64,000 bases of DNA from Leishmania donovani (taxonomy: Eukaryota; Euglenozoa; Kinetoplastea; Trypanosomatida; Trypanosomatidae), in contig NC_018262.1 in assembly GCF_000227135.1 (NCBI RefSeq), forward strand, positions 1,188,223-1,252,222. The letters are read 5' to 3'. The notes under the pieces were generated by a model. The model did no database searches. It worked only from the letters and a program-made list of their open reading frames with translations, and had not been told where the DNA came from. The position numbers were made by a program, and so were the translations under genes. This document shows, piece after piece, positions 27,747-38,640 of this stretch. Numbering within the stretch: the stretch's first letter is position 1; each line of letters opens with the position of its first letter.

Positions 27747-30700
27747 TCACGTGCCGCGCTGCGCATCTGCCACCGCTGCCACGTTCCTTTCTAGGTCCTG
27801 CAGAAAATGCCGCACCGCGAACTCGACGTAGTTGGACGGCACGTGTGGGGCGTCGATGGCCGGTGTGAGACGCACCTTGCTCAGCACGTCGCACACAGCC
27901 GATTGCAGGTCCTGGCGAATGCGCGTCACTGCCAATATGTCCTTGTTCCCGTAGAGGTCCTTCGGATCGTAGACGGCCGTGTCGCTGAAATGGCGATAGA
28001 AGACGTTGACGCTCATGTTATATGGGGCCATCGCCGTCCCTTCAGCACTCTCCGCGGCCTCCGCGTCCGGCAACAGCGTCGTAATTTGGTGAAACCACAT
28101 CGCAGGGATGAAGAGCATGTCGCCTGGTTGCAGGACAACCACCTGCGCTGCTTTGCAGGCTGCAATAAGGCGAGGGTAGCGCACGAGATCCGGCGCGTCC
28201 ACATTCAGTACCGCCGAGGAGCTGCCCGTCACGTACAGATTGTTGTACTCGCTCGGCGGGAACAGAACCACACGCTTCGTGCCGACAATTTGGCAGAGGA
28301 CGTTGTCCAGCGCGTCATAGTGCGTCCAAAGCTGCAGCGGCGGGGCACTCATGCGCAAGCAGGACTGATGCAGCCGTGGCCCAATGTACTCCTTCGCGCC
28401 AGGTGGTAGCACAAAGTCCGTGCCCAGTGCCGGGAAGTCCGTCCACAAGTTGGAGCGCTCGTTCTTCATGTGAGCCGCAACGGAGCGGTAGTACCACGTC
28501 TCCCTTGGCGTCCCACGGGTCGTGCGAAAGCGCTTTGTCGCGTCCTCGACGTGCTGCACCAGCTGCGCTAGCGTCACGTGACGGAAGGCAAAGTTCTTGC
28601 GCACAAAGTCCAGCCGCGGCGACCCCTCGCTCACGTGCACCGACACCGTAGAGTTCCCTTCGGCCTCTTTTAAGTACGCTGAGGAGCCCCAGTTGGACAG
28701 ACACGAGCCAAGAGGGACGTTGCGGAACACGACGGGCTGCGCGGCCGCAGTAGCTGCCTCCAGAAACGCGGCTGCGCTGTAGTGCATCACCTCACGCACG
28801 GCAGACCACGGCTTCGAGAGGAGTTCGTCGTACGAGTACGCGGGCTCGTGTGCAGTGGAGGTTGTGGCGCCGACGCCCTGCCCCACATTCGCGTTGGCAG
28901 TTGGTGCAGTGATCGAGCGCCACGCGTTCTCATCGACAGCGTCACCGAGGCAGAGCAGCTTCGGCTTTGCGGCGAAGGTGCCAAAGGAGAAGCAAGTATA
29001 GCCGCCACCAACTACACCTACCACACCTTCGCCGAGGGCAACGCAGGAATGGCGCGACCACCATGGCGCATCTGTTGGGAGCGACACCGTGACGGCAACG
29101 GCTGCCGCAGCTTCACCGCCTGTGCTGCTACTGAGGAGAGAACGTGGGACTAGCAGAGCTGGCGGCACGCGGGATTTCTCCGTCCAGCTGCTGCCCCCCA
29201 GCACGAGGAGGTAGTCCTGGTGGTTCACAGTGACGGGAGTCAGAGAGTGGGAGTAGCGGCCTTCACCAAGCCACACCGGCACGCGGGACCACTCCTTCGT
29301 GGAAAGCCGCAGCTGCCACAGATGCGGATTGCACGCATCCTGCCCCAGCAGGACCCCGCCGGAGACAAGTACTGTGTCGGACGAGAGTGCTGTGGCTGCG
29401 GCCGAGTGCAGCGGAGGCGGCGAAAGGCCGCTCGCCGCGGCGCAGTCCAGTGCCTCGTAGGAGATGCTGAGGCGGCGCATGCACACAGTAACGCGGAAGC
29501 ACTCCAGCGCCGCCGCGGCGTTGGCGCCCGCAGCTTTGCCGCCCACCAGCAGAAGTGTCGCCTCATCTCCCGTGCTGCCGAGACTCACCATGCTGTGGCG
29601 ATAGCGAGGGGATGGGCAGCACCAGCGTCCGTTGTCACAGTGTACGCTCAGCGCCCTCCAGCGCGCCGTAACGGTAGTGCCTAGGCCAACCGTGCACGGC
29701 ACATCGAGAGTGAGCAAAAAGGCGTCGTTGGACGGCGTAGACGGATTCGTGCGGCCGCCCCAAACGAGGAACGTGCGCGGGGCCACGCGAGAGAAGGTGT
29801 GAAACACCAACGGTGGGGGATGCGCTGCGCGGGCAGTTGGTCCAGCTGTCGTCGTGCCCTCGCTGTCCTCGCTGGCGACAACGACACGCAGCTCCCCCTC
29901 TTGCAGACTGTGCACGTACACGGTACTGACGCGCTGGTGTTGCTTACCCGCGGCAAAGCCGCCAAAGGAGACGAGGAGACGGTCACCGTTGGCTAGAGGC
30001 TCGACTGCCACGCCGCCGTTGCCCCAGCCCTCGAACCCGTAGCGCCCCGAAGGCCAGTTGTGCAGCTCGACCTTGAACCGCTCCGCGCTTTGTGGCAGAG
30101 ACTCACTACCCTTGCTGCATGCCACACCATCAACCGAGTACTCCACAAAGGCTGTGTGGGCAGCACAGCCGTTCGTGGCTACCGAGTCCCACGCCGCGGG
30201 CGTGACTGCCATGGTGACGCCGTAGTGCTCGCACATCTCGCTCCACTCTTCGAGTTCGTCAAAGTCCTCCAGGGCCTCCACCCGCTTCAGTTCCGCGCCA
30301 GACAAGCAAAAGGTCGAGATGCGGTAGAAGTTTCCCCACCACGCGCGACGCATGCCTGCCGCGTATGCACGGCGCGTCATGTGCGCCCCGTCCGGGCAAG
30401 CGTGAATGCCCAACAGCGGGCTGCTCTTTTGGCGCAACGAGTGTTGCATGACACGGCCGAAACTGTCGAGAGGTGATACCTGGTCATACGCCATGAAGAC
30501 GGCATTTGGGAAACTTGCGGCGAGGAGCGCGAGCAGCTGCGCCGCATCCTCACGCGGCATGTACTGCATGACACACTCAGCATAGATGATGGTTGGGTTC
30601 GTCGCCGCGAACCCGGCGGGGCCGTGCTGCTGGAGACGCGGCAGCAGCTCCGCCGAGGCGATGCGGAGATCGACACCAACGGCGGCGTAGTGAGGACTGC

Positions 30701-31415
30701 GAATCGGGCATTCCTCGCTCTGCGGCATCATATGCCAGTCTGCCGGGAAGGTCTCCGGAGGGGCGGCAGCCATGAGTGCTGCTTTCGACTTTAGCACTGC
30801 GGAGAAGTCCACGTCTATGAAAAGCACCTCCCCTCCGGCAAAGGAAACGGGTGTGGACGGCGACGGGCACGACGAAGACGCTGGCACGCCAGGTCGTTTT
30901 CCATCGACATTAAGAACGTCTACAGAGTCTAGCAGGAGTCGGAAAGCCAGCGTGTCATAGCCAGCTCCCAAGGAGAGAACCTGAACAGGCGGAGGGCGCG
31001 GTGCGCCCTCGTAGACTGCGGCTCGTCGCTCCGGGGCTTCCAGATAGCTCTGGACGAGTCGAACTACAAGATCTGTCATCACCGCCATGCGCAGGTAGTA
31101 GCCGCGGTTGACCAGCGGCGAGCGCCGTGACGGCTTCTTTACAAAATGTCGCAGAAACTTGTCGCGGATGTACTTGTGTGCCACGGCAGAGCGCTTGCTG
31201 ACGACGCTGTCGTCGTTCGTGTGTTGCACTCGCACGTCAACGCTGCCGTCGACCACTCTGATCTTCTGCGTCACCTTGCTCACTTTCTTTTGCTTCTTAC
31301 GCGGCAGCGCTGCCTCGTCATCAGTCGACTCGGAGAAAGCTGAAGGTGCCGGCTCGTGCTCCTCTATCGAGGCCTGTGGAGGCGCCGCCTCTGCCGGTTT
31401 CGGCTCGCTTCTCAT
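27747..31415 (-). CDS. TYW4: tRNA wybutosine-synthesising protein 4-like: LCM methyltransferase + Kelch + JmjC fusion
   Basis: This 1222-residue protein starts at ATG 31413-31415. A Lys-rich N-terminal leader is followed by a leucine carboxyl methyltransferase-type domain, with 'LVNRGYYLRM' at about 101 and the AdoMet motif 'VLSLGAGYDTLAFRLL' at about 146. Residues of roughly 450-850 form a Kelch-like propeller ('LLVGGKAAGANAAAALECF', 'LLVLGGSSW'). The C-terminal part is a JmjC/cupin hydroxylase domain, with His1032 and Asp1034 in 'THYDALDN', Lys in 'GTKRVVLFPPS' and distal His1109 in 'MWFHQITT'. TYW4/PPM2 methylates and methoxycarbonylates yW on tRNA-Phe, and JmjC partners (TYW5) hydroxylate it. 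This gene carries all three parts, with the iron ligands intact. The domains are clear; the pathway role is by homology. Confidence 0.83.
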   Translation of the reverse strand: MRSEPKPAEAAPPQASIEEHEPAPSAFSESTDDEAALPRKKQKKVSKVTQKIRVVDGSVDVRVQHTNDDSVVSKRSAVAHKYIRDKFLRHFVKKPSRRSPLVNRGYYLRMAVMTDLVVRLVQSYLEAPERRAAVYEGAPRPPPVQVLSLGAGYDTLAFRLLLDSVDVLNVDGKRPGVPASSSCPSPSTPVSFAGGEVLFIDVDFSAVLKSKAALMAAAPPETFPADWHMMPQSEECPIRSPHYAAVGVDLRIASAELLPRLQQHGPAGFAATNPTIIYAECVMQYMPREDAAQLLALLAASFPNAVFMAYDQVSPLDSFGRVMQHSLRQKSSPLLGIHACPDGAHMTRRAYAAGMRRAWWGNFYRISTFCLSGAELKRVEALEDFDELEEWSEMCEHYGVTMAVTPAAWDSVATNGCAAHTAFVEYSVDGVACSKGSESLPQSAERFKVELHNWPSGRYGFEGWGNGGVAVEPLANGDRLLVSFGGFAAGKQHQRVSTVYVHSLQEGELRVVVASEDSEGTTTAGPTARAAHPPPLVFHTFSRVAPRTFLVWGGRTNPSTPSNDAFLLTLDVPCTVGLGTTVTARWRALSVHCDNGRWCCPSPRYRHSMVSLGSTGDEATLLLVGGKAAGANAAAALECFRVTVCMRRLSISYEALDCAAASGLSPPPLHSAAATALSSDTVLVSGGVLLGQDACNPHLWQLRLSTKEWSRVPVWLGEGRYSHSLTPVTVNHQDYLLVLGGSSWTEKSRVPPALLVPRSLLSSSTGGEAAAAVAVTVSLPTDAPWWSRHSCVALGEGVVGVVGGGYTCFSFGTFAAKPKLLCLGDAVDENAWRSITAPTANANVGQGVGATTSTAHEPAYSYDELLSKPWSAVREVMHYSAAAFLEAATAAAQPVVFRNVPLGSCLSNWGSSAYLKEAEGNSTVSVHVSEGSPRLDFVRKNFAFRHVTLAQLVQHVEDATKRFRTTRGTPRETWYYRSVAAHMKNERSNLWTDFPALGTDFVLPPGAKEYIGPRLHQSCLRMSAPPLQLWTHYDALDNVLCQIVGTKRVVLFPPSEYNNLYVTGSSSAVLNVDAPDLVRYPRLIAACKAAQVVVLQPGDMLFIPAMWFHQITTLLPDAEAAESAEGTAMAPYNMSVNVFYRHFSDTAVYDPKDLYGNKDILAVTRIRQDLQSAVCDVLSKVRLTPAIDAPHVPSNYVEFAVRHFLQDLERNVAAVADAQRGT

Positions 31416-32253
31416 TGATTATGACAAACCAAATGGACCGTGAGAGCACCTGTGCTTCGCTGTTGTGGTCTGTTCTGTGCTTAGCGAGGGGCGCACACCA
31501 GCAGCACGGCCGCGCGCACAAAGAAAGGAGTCACAGCTGGCACCGCGCGGCGGTTCTTTGAACTAGATCGACTCTGCGCAGTGCCTACCAAAGCAAGAAA
31601 GCAAGCAGCTAAAGAAAAAAGCGAGAACGGGAGCAGCTATCCACAAGAGTACACAGTGCGGGGCTGTCGGGGGGGGTTGGAGGGAGGTCTAGAAAAAGGA
31701 GCGAAGAGAGTAGAGGAGGGGCGTCGGTAGTTTTGCGGCTGTGTGAAGATCGGCGGCTCCTGAGACCGTGGGGGAGGGCCCCATCAACAACACAAAAAAA
31801 AATCAGTGTCTTCAGCTTGTCAATCGAAGGCAATGATGCGAGCAAGCTGCGCCATTGCGCCCCCGTGGTGTCCGCAAGTGCACGAAAGCTCAACGCGCAA
31901 GGATCCACTTGCGCCGCCGAACGTCACCTCGGTGTGACATCGACTGCCTCAGCACAGACAGCACAAAAACGCCTGATACCCGCAGGCTTCCGCAAGGGAA
32001 ACGCTGATCGAATAGCTAGTGGCATCTGTGAGGGTGTTCACCACAAGAAACCATAACCAGATAGCGCTCGAGAGCACGGGAGCTATGCTTGCGTAAAACG
32101 TGGACGGACATCAAAGGAGACCCACACCGCTGTCCAAACAACGAATGCGCGCCGCTTCTTCAAAAAAAAAAAAAACGGTAAGCCTTTACCGCTTGCCGAT
32201 CCCCACCCCCTCCCCGCTCCACATCCGCCTCGACAGCGACACCTCTGTCCCCA
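31416..32253. other. Intergenic region
   Basis: Spacer between the PPR and TYW4-like genes. It contains a plus-strand A9 run at about 31793-31802 and an A13 run at 32162-32174, and G-rich blocks near 31665-31690. No gene is seen. Confidence 0.6.
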
Positions 32254-35200
32254 TCACCTGCACATGGGCTCGTCGCTCTCGACGTCGTGGGTGCGGCCAA
32301 CCATGTGGTCATCCATGTCTCGCAGCAATAGGTCTGCTTCTTCGGCATCCACTTCGCCGGCCTCCTCCGCCGAAGGGCACGAGGGAGTGTCGCCATGTGC
32401 GGGCGACGAAAACGCCGCTGCGCCATTGGTGGAAGCGCCCCTGCCCGACTCCACGTCTGCTGTAGTCAGCCCCTTCCACTTCAGCACTGTCTGTGCCAGC
32501 TCCAGCTTGCCCGCCTTGAGCAGCAGACTACTCAGAATGATGCTCGTGTTGCGGCTCAAGGCGAATCCCTGCTTCTCCATCTCGGTCAAAAGAAACGCCA
32601 CTTTCGCATGCTCGCCAGCGCGGGCAAAAGCGCTGACGCAGGTATTGTAGATGAGGGGGGTCTTCGGCAGATTTGCAGCGTCCAGCAGCTCCTGCAACTT
32701 GACGGTGTCTCTCAAGCGCGCGTAGATGCTGTACACAGACTCGACGTCTCGCACCCGGCAATCGGGGTGCGAGAGCAGCAACGAGATGTACCGCTGCATC
32801 TGCTCGGCGTTGCCGATGTGACTGAAGGTGGACGCGACGGTGGCAAGCAAGCGACTGCTCAAGACGACGGTGCTGCCACTCACCATTTCATCCACCAGTG
32901 CCTCGGCCTCGGCGGGCATGCGGGCCCGGGCGTACGTGTTAAGCAGCACAACGTAGCCGAACTCCTCCATCGGAATCCCACGCTCCTTGCGTTCCTCCAC
33001 AAGCTCCAGCAGGTGCTCGAACCGCTTTGCCCGGCCGTAGCCCTCGAACAAAATGTTGTATGTCACGGCGTTCTCTTGAAAGCCCTCCAGCTTCAGCTTT
33101 TCGCGCACGGCCTCCATCTTGGCCACGTCCCCGCACTTTGCGTAAGCGTTCATGGCTTGGTGGTACGTAACCAGCGTCGGCACAGCGTTTGTAGACTTGG
33201 ACATTTCATCGAGGATCGCCTCCATCTCGGTCAGGCGCCCCATCTTACCCAGCATGTCCACCACCGTCGTGGCCGTCACCGGATTCGGCGGCACCAGCTT
33301 CATCATTGTGTCCAAAATTTCCTGAACTTTCGCCATGTTGTTGAGCGTCATGTACACGTCAAGGAAGCGATTGTACACCGGCATCGTCACAGTCATCTTG
33401 CTTTCGAGAAGGCCCGCCCAGCACTGGTCCACCGCGTCTGCGTCGCCGAGTCTCTCGAACGCCGACGCGACGTCGGCGAAAAAGAGTGGCGTGTGGATCT
33501 GGTTGCTCCCTAGCGCCTTATGCACGTATTCGCGGACCCCTTCCCTGTCCTGGAAGTGGGCCAGCGAAGTCACGATGACGCTGAAGAGCCGCTCATTCAA
33601 CGGCACCTGCTTCGTCTCTATCTCCTTCAAGACAGCGTTGAACTGCCCGCGGTTGCGGTGCTGCGTTGCATTGCGCAGCAGCACACGGTACACGTTCGCC
33701 GTCTTGTATGGTAGCCGCGCCATGAAGGCTTCCATCGCGTCGGGCCGGTCGTTCATTGCGTAGTAATTCAGCACCTCTGCCTGCACTGTCTCGTTGACGA
33801 GGAGGCCGTACTGCTCGGCGTCACGCACGATCGCGTCGCCGCGGACGATGTCCTTTGGGTAGCAGCGGAGCATTTGCACAATGAGCGACGGACTCATGTT
33901 GTAAGTGGCCCCCTTCTCCGCCTTCCGCTTCGCCTCTCGGAACAGCTCCTCGACTTTGGCGTGGTCGCTGAGCGCATGAAACACGCGCACCAGCGTCGGG
34001 TACATGGAGCCGTCCACCTGCATGCCTCGGCCGCGCATCTCTGCCAGATACTTCTCCACGAGCCGGGGATAGTAACGGTCCAGGACACGAAAGACGTTCT
34101 GGTACGTTTGCGTCGTGTGGTACACCTCCTTGCGGGTCATTTCTTCTTTCAGGGCGATTACTTCTTTGACATTGTACGCGTGGGCGTACCATCGCAGCAT
34201 CTCATCGTAGAGTTTGTGGTCCTTCACGGCGCCGGCCTTGTCGAGGAGATCAAAGCACTGGCGCATCTCCTCAAATCGCCCCAAAACGCCGAAGCCGCGG
34301 AGCAGCGACGACGCGAAGAGAGGAGGGAGGTCGTCCATCGCGTCATTCGTGATGGCGTCCTCCACCATGCGGCGGAGGTGCCCCACCTTTTGCAGTATCA
34401 CGTCATCGCCCGTTTCGTGGTTGCGCGCCATGAGCTCGCTCGATTTCGCGATGATAGCGGAGTCACCCGCCATTCCCAGCGACACGCGGTTGAGCTCGGC
34501 ACACAGTGCCGCCTCGACCTTGTACACATCCGCCATCGACGTCACGCTCCTCTCCTGCAGTCGCGACCGTGCAAGTGCGCCGACGGCGCTGTCGGAGAGA
34601 GTGAGCTGGTGGTCCTTCGCAAGGCGGACGACAGAGTGCAGAGCGGCACTGCTGCCGCGACTCGCGATTGTCGCGTGCGACACCACGGCGTGCAGGTCGA
34701 TGCCATGCCGCCGCTTTGCGATGACGTCCTTGATCACTTGCTCGGCGAAGTCGACGACGTCGTTGAAGCAGCCGGTCATCCCCATACCGTCCAGCACGGC
34801 ACAGTAGTCTTTTGTAGTAACCTTTTCTTTCGGCACCGTCTCCCACAAGGCGACGCTCTCGTCTCGTTGGCCACTGAACTGATACGCCAGCACCGCCAGC
34901 ACTTTCATCTCGTCCTGCGTCTTTAGCTCCTCGGCCATGCTGCGCATCAGCTCCTTGGCGCTCTCTCGCTTGTAGGACTCGTACAGGTACCGCACAAACG
35001 GGAAACTGATCTTGAGCCCATACTTGCGAAACCGAATAGCAGCGCGAAAGAGAAGGTGGGCCATGTCGCCCTGACGGAGGTCGACGCACTCACGCATAAG
35101 GCTTTCCATGATCGCGGTGGCGTCCTCGGGCCGCATCTCTTGGCGCTGCAGCTTCGATTGAAGTGAAATCATGAGGTACGTCACGGCGTTCCGGAACTGG

Positions 35201-35544
35201 GCGATGCGGCGCCGCGAGTAGAGCATCGACTGTCGGATGTGGCGCGCGACATGGCGCGGCTTGCTCGACAGCACAGAAGCCAGCGCCGCCTCATCTTCAC
35301 TCGAGAAGGGTCGGTAGTGCGACGCCGATCCCGAGGCCGGAGCGCGCAACAAAGTGCTCGAAGCTGCGAGGATGGCGTAGTGGCGAGCACCTTCGAGTCC
35401 AACCATTGCTGTCCCAGACGACGTGACAGCAGCGGTCGTGCTGGACGAGCTGAGCAGAGAGCGCACGGATGCGCGCAAAGGGCTTCCGCCGCGTAGCCGC
35501 CTAGTCAGGAGCACCTGCGCAGCAAAGCAGAAAGCGCGCGGCAT
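32254..35544 (-). CDS. Large mitochondrial pentatricopeptide repeat (PPR) protein
   Basis: This 1096-residue protein starts at ATG 35542-35544; the preceding in-frame TTG was not used. The N terminus is Arg/Ser/Ala-rich without acidic residues, like a mitochondrial presequence. From about residue 120 to 1030 the chain is a continuous series of helix pairs, with many recognisable PPR units such as 'VYNRFLDVYMTLNNMAKVQE', 'TYHQAMNAYAKCGDVAKME' and 'TYNILFEGYGRAKRFEHLL'. The C terminus is acidic and disordered. In trypanosomatids such proteins bind mitochondrial (maxicircle) RNAs in polyadenylation/uridylation complexes or mitoribosome-linked complexes. The size is comparable to the polyadenylation factor KPAF1, but I cannot assign it to that or any named member by eye. 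Confidence 0.85.
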   Translation of the reverse strand: MPRAFCFAAQVLLTRRLRGGSPLRASVRSLLSSSSTTAAVTSSGTAMVGLEGARHYAILAASSTLLRAPASGSASHYRPFSSEDEAALASVLSSKPRHVARHIRQSMLYSRRRIAQFRNAVTYLMISLQSKLQRQEMRPEDATAIMESLMRECVDLRQGDMAHLLFRAAIRFRKYGLKISFPFVRYLYESYKRESAKELMRSMAEELKTQDEMKVLAVLAYQFSGQRDESVALWETVPKEKVTTKDYCAVLDGMGMTGCFNDVVDFAEQVIKDVIAKRRHGIDLHAVVSHATIASRGSSAALHSVVRLAKDHQLTLSDSAVGALARSRLQERSVTSMADVYKVEAALCAELNRVSLGMAGDSAIIAKSSELMARNHETGDDVILQKVGHLRRMVEDAITNDAMDDLPPLFASSLLRGFGVLGRFEEMRQCFDLLDKAGAVKDHKLYDEMLRWYAHAYNVKEVIALKEEMTRKEVYHTTQTYQNVFRVLDRYYPRLVEKYLAEMRGRGMQVDGSMYPTLVRVFHALSDHAKVEELFREAKRKAEKGATYNMSPSLIVQMLRCYPKDIVRGDAIVRDAEQYGLLVNETVQAEVLNYYAMNDRPDAMEAFMARLPYKTANVYRVLLRNATQHRNRGQFNAVLKEIETKQVPLNERLFSVIVTSLAHFQDREGVREYVHKALGSNQIHTPLFFADVASAFERLGDADAVDQCWAGLLESKMTVTMPVYNRFLDVYMTLNNMAKVQEILDTMMKLVPPNPVTATTVVDMLGKMGRLTEMEAILDEMSKSTNAVPTLVTYHQAMNAYAKCGDVAKMEAVREKLKLEGFQENAVTYNILFEGYGRAKRFEHLLELVEERKERGIPMEEFGYVVLLNTYARARMPAEAEALVDEMVSGSTVVLSSRLLATVASTFSHIGNAEQMQRYISLLLSHPDCRVRDVESVYSIYARLRDTVKLQELLDAANLPKTPLIYNTCVSAFARAGEHAKVAFLLTEMEKQGFALSRNTSIILSSLLLKAGKLELAQTVLKWKGLTTADVESGRGASTNGAAAFSSPAHGDTPSCPSAEEAGEVDAEEADLLLRDMDDHMVGRTHDVESDEPMCR

Positions 35545-36932
35545 CCTCAATACAGCGCGGACTCAGCTCTTCAATGATGGAGTGCGCTGGTGGCTGCAAT
35601 GGGCAATTTGCGAAAGGAAGAGATTGAGGGCCGAGGAGGTAGAAGGTGTTCAGTCAGAGGTCAAAACGTGAAGATGCAGCCAGCGTGGCGACAGGTGCGT
35701 GTGCATGCCATGGTCGCGGCGTGAACCGCCACACCAGACATAAAGTGTGCTAGGGAAAGGGGGTGGAGCATTGCAACCGACCAGCCACACGAATTTAACG
35801 TTGGCACTCTCTCGATTTGCATGTCTTTGCGAGCAGCAGTAGTGCTTCCCTTTTTTTTTACGGCGCCACTTTGGTCGGTCAGCGAGAACCGCTGCGTGAG
35901 ATTCAAACGCGATTTTAACGACTGGGTAGCTCATCCCAACCTGCAACACCTACGGCGCGTGGACGAGCAAGCAGTCGGCTCTAGAGAAGATGAGGGGTTG
36001 CAGAACCCCACGCATAGAAACAAGAGGTGAGCCGGCCCTCAATTCTTTTGTTGGGGGGGGGGATTTGCCCTTTCGTTTTGTTGTCTCTATGTTCTTTCAT
36101 AGGACGGAGATACTCAAGATGGTGAGGAGTCAAAGCAAGACTGTGAAGGTGAAAACGGGGTAAGACGCAGAACAACAAAAAGAGGAAAAAGGCGAGGGAA
36201 GGAGGGTGGGGAGCGTGTGCTAGCGAGAGAGAGAGGCAAGAGAAAAAGATGCTTGACGGAACAGGTAAGGCATACCAACAACGACACCCAGCAGCCGCTA
36301 CGACGACGGAATAATACACCTCGCAAGATTAGAGACGCTGCAAAAATGAAAGTAACCTTTTTTTTCCAGCCCGGGGGAGGGTGGAGCTGCCATCCACGTG
36401 GGCCCACATGACACAGCACTCCAGAAACGGAGAGGGAACGCGGAGGACACAGAGAGCGGGAGAGACATATTGTACACAACATCGCACCACACCTACATAC
36501 CGAAAAAAGGGGAGCCAAACAAGCTAACAAACAGCCATGGCAGAACGGAAGGCACGCGAAGAACATTTACATTATGTGCACAGCTCACTTGTGAGCGTAC
36601 TCGAACGTGCGCCTATGAACGCATCACAGACATCGACACTCTCAGAGGACATCACTGAAAAAAAAAAACAGCGACAGGGTGGGCGCAGACGAAGAACGCA
36701 AAACGTCTGTCTCTGTCTTACCACCACACACACAGAAGGGGGCAACTAAAAACAAAAGAAAAACGAAACAATATCGCCACTCCGTCGAGCGCGCACACGC
36801 ATGTAACGTGAAAACGGCGCTTAGTCCCTTTGTGTCGGCGGGCAGGCAATGCTTCCCACCCGCAAGGACACCTGTCTCGCAGGGATGTGATCACCGTTAC
36901 CCTCAACAAGGGAAGCACTCGACAGGCCATGT
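35545..36932. other. Intergenic region
   Basis: Spacer of about 1.4 kb with plus-strand homopolymers (T9 near 35852, G9 near 36053, T9 near 36358, A10 near 36660). The 36.1-36.5-kb part is purine-rich on the plus strand, hence pyrimidine-rich on the transcript. No gene or RNA was recognised. Confidence 0.6.
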
Positions 36933-38612
36933 CTAGGTGGGCGATGACGTCATGGTATGAACGGACACCTCGAACTCGCGCGCGCCCTCCGGTGCCGACG
37001 CATGCGTGGACGGCACCTCAATCATCATTTCGTTGGTGATTACAGGGGCCTCGCCTGAGGAGGAATAGTAGCGGTGCTGCAGAATCGCCTGCCCCATGCG
37101 GCGACCCGGGTAGTAACTGTCGTCGTTCTCTTCCGACAAGTCGGAGCCGCACCAGCGGGAGCACAAGCACCTAATGAAGAGGCGTCCAACGCCCAGCGGA
37201 TGGCCACCAAAGCCGTGCACGGCAGCTGTAAAGCCATTGAAGCTCTCCTTACTACCGAAACAGTCCTCGTACTTCTCAATAAACCCGCCACCGTTTTTCT
37301 CCTCCCGAACAAGGGCCTCGTAGTGCATCGGGAACATGTCCCGCTGTCCGCGCACCGCGGCGACGATGAACTCGTTGTCCATCCAGTCATTAGAGTTGGG
37401 GGATTCGAGCGCTCTCTTGACTTCCTCGCTCAAGATTGTGAAGCTCTGCGTGCAAAGCAGCTTCTCAAAGAAAACGCTCGTGCTCCCCAGTACCCTCTTG
37501 TCGCGCTCGTACCCGCGCTTCCCCTTCAGCACGATCTCGCCAAAGAGAGAGGCGTAGTAAGTGAGAAACAAGCTACATAGGTCGCGCACCGTCTGGTCCT
37601 TTGGGTGCCGCATCCGCAGTATAGACAGCCCTGTCCGCAGCGCGCTGAGCTTGCCGGAGTGCGGCAGATGATCTCGGGTCTCGTTCTGGTAATCGACGCG
37701 CTCGCAGACGCCGCCGGGGCCGAGGTGGACGGCCACGACCGAGTCGAGTGGTACACGCGCCACTTGCGGTAGCTGGGACGTGAGGATGCCGACCAAGTAC
37801 GGCGGGGGCGCGGCCAGCACGTCGAGCAGCGAGGTTGGAAGAATTGGAATAAGAATGTGCATCCAGTCGAACGGTGCAACCAGCGCCTGCAGCGACATGA
37901 CGACATTCGACACAATGGAGAAGTTTGGGCCCACGATGATGATGTGCTTCTCCAACATCAGGTCCGCCAAAACGGAGAAGAGATCGTCCATGTTAGGAAA
38001 AATGAAGAGCATGTCGAGCGGTGCCGTGTCGATGAAGGAGCAGAGGCGATCATAGGGGCGATTAAAAGTCAAACCAAGGTCGAGCGGAGTGTTGAACATG
38101 CCTCCCGACGGCGGCGTGGGGCACTTGCACAGAGCCTTCACGAGTTTCTGTCCTCCCTCGTGCCCATTTGTGACGAACAGGTAGGCGAGTCGGTAAAAGA
38201 AGTTGCACCACGGGTATGGAGAGATGGTCACAACCGCCTCACCGTTCACAAAGGCCGTCGTGTGTCCATACTCGCGAACGCCTTTGCTATCTGTCAGTAC
38301 AAACGTGTAGCTAAGCTGGTCCACCGTGTACGAGGTGCCGGAGTTTGCCATTGCGAACTTGCCTAAATTCGGGTATCTCAGTAGCGACGTCGCCGGCGTG
38401 TACGGGTAGGACCAGGAAATCTTTACCACCTCCTCCCCGCTCGCGTGCCGCTCCAGCCGCATTACGAGGAAGCAGTTGATGCAGCTGTGCTCGTTGCCCT
38501 TGTTGTAGAAGATTTCTGACTTGGAGGTGAAGGCAGTCTCCTTCTTGCGATATCTCACGAAGGACTCGTTCACCTCGTGGAATTGGGAGCCCTCGTCGAT
38601 AACGGTCCCCAT
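36933..38612 (-). CDS. DENN-domain protein, putative Rab guanine nucleotide exchange factor
   Basis: This 559-residue protein starts at ATG 38610-38612, 28 bases after a strong splice acceptor. It has the three-part DENN layout. The upstream part includes 'CNFFYRLAYLFVTNG'. The central core carries 'YDRLCSFIDTAPLDMLFIFP', 'VLADLMLEKHIIIVGPNFS' and 'FDWMHILIPILPTSLLDVLA' with 'PPPYLVGI', which are the most conserved DENN blocks. The downstream helical part spans about 330-420. DENN proteins exchange GDP for GTP on Rab GTPases in vesicle traffic. The ~150-residue C terminus contains Gly/Tyr-rich sequence with no further domain recognised. The Rab target cannot be predicted. Confidence 0.85.
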   Translation of the reverse strand: MGTVIDEGSQFHEVNESFVRYRKKETAFTSKSEIFYNKGNEHSCINCFLVMRLERHASGEEVVKISWSYPYTPATSLLRYPNLGKFAMANSGTSYTVDQLSYTFVLTDSKGVREYGHTTAFVNGEAVVTISPYPWCNFFYRLAYLFVTNGHEGGQKLVKALCKCPTPPSGGMFNTPLDLGLTFNRPYDRLCSFIDTAPLDMLFIFPNMDDLFSVLADLMLEKHIIIVGPNFSIVSNVVMSLQALVAPFDWMHILIPILPTSLLDVLAAPPPYLVGILTSQLPQVARVPLDSVVAVHLGPGGVCERVDYQNETRDHLPHSGKLSALRTGLSILRMRHPKDQTVRDLCSLFLTYYASLFGEIVLKGKRGYERDKRVLGSTSVFFEKLLCTQSFTILSEEVKRALESPNSNDWMDNEFIVAAVRGQRDMFPMHYEALVREEKNGGGFIEKYEDCFGSKESFNGFTAAVHGFGGHPLGVGRLFIRCLCSRWCGSDLSEENDDSYYPGRRMGQAILQHRYYSSSGEAPVITNEMMIEVPSTHASAPEGAREFEVSVHTMTSSPT

Positions 38613-38640
38613 GGCTTCGCTTCTAGAAAATTAGCGACCG

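Noticed and set aside
32395..33513. 372-codon plus-strand frame (and similar at 33874-34926 and 45711-46754)
   Set aside because: Antisense shadows of the PPR and DnaJ genes; His/Arg/Leu-rich with no family pattern.
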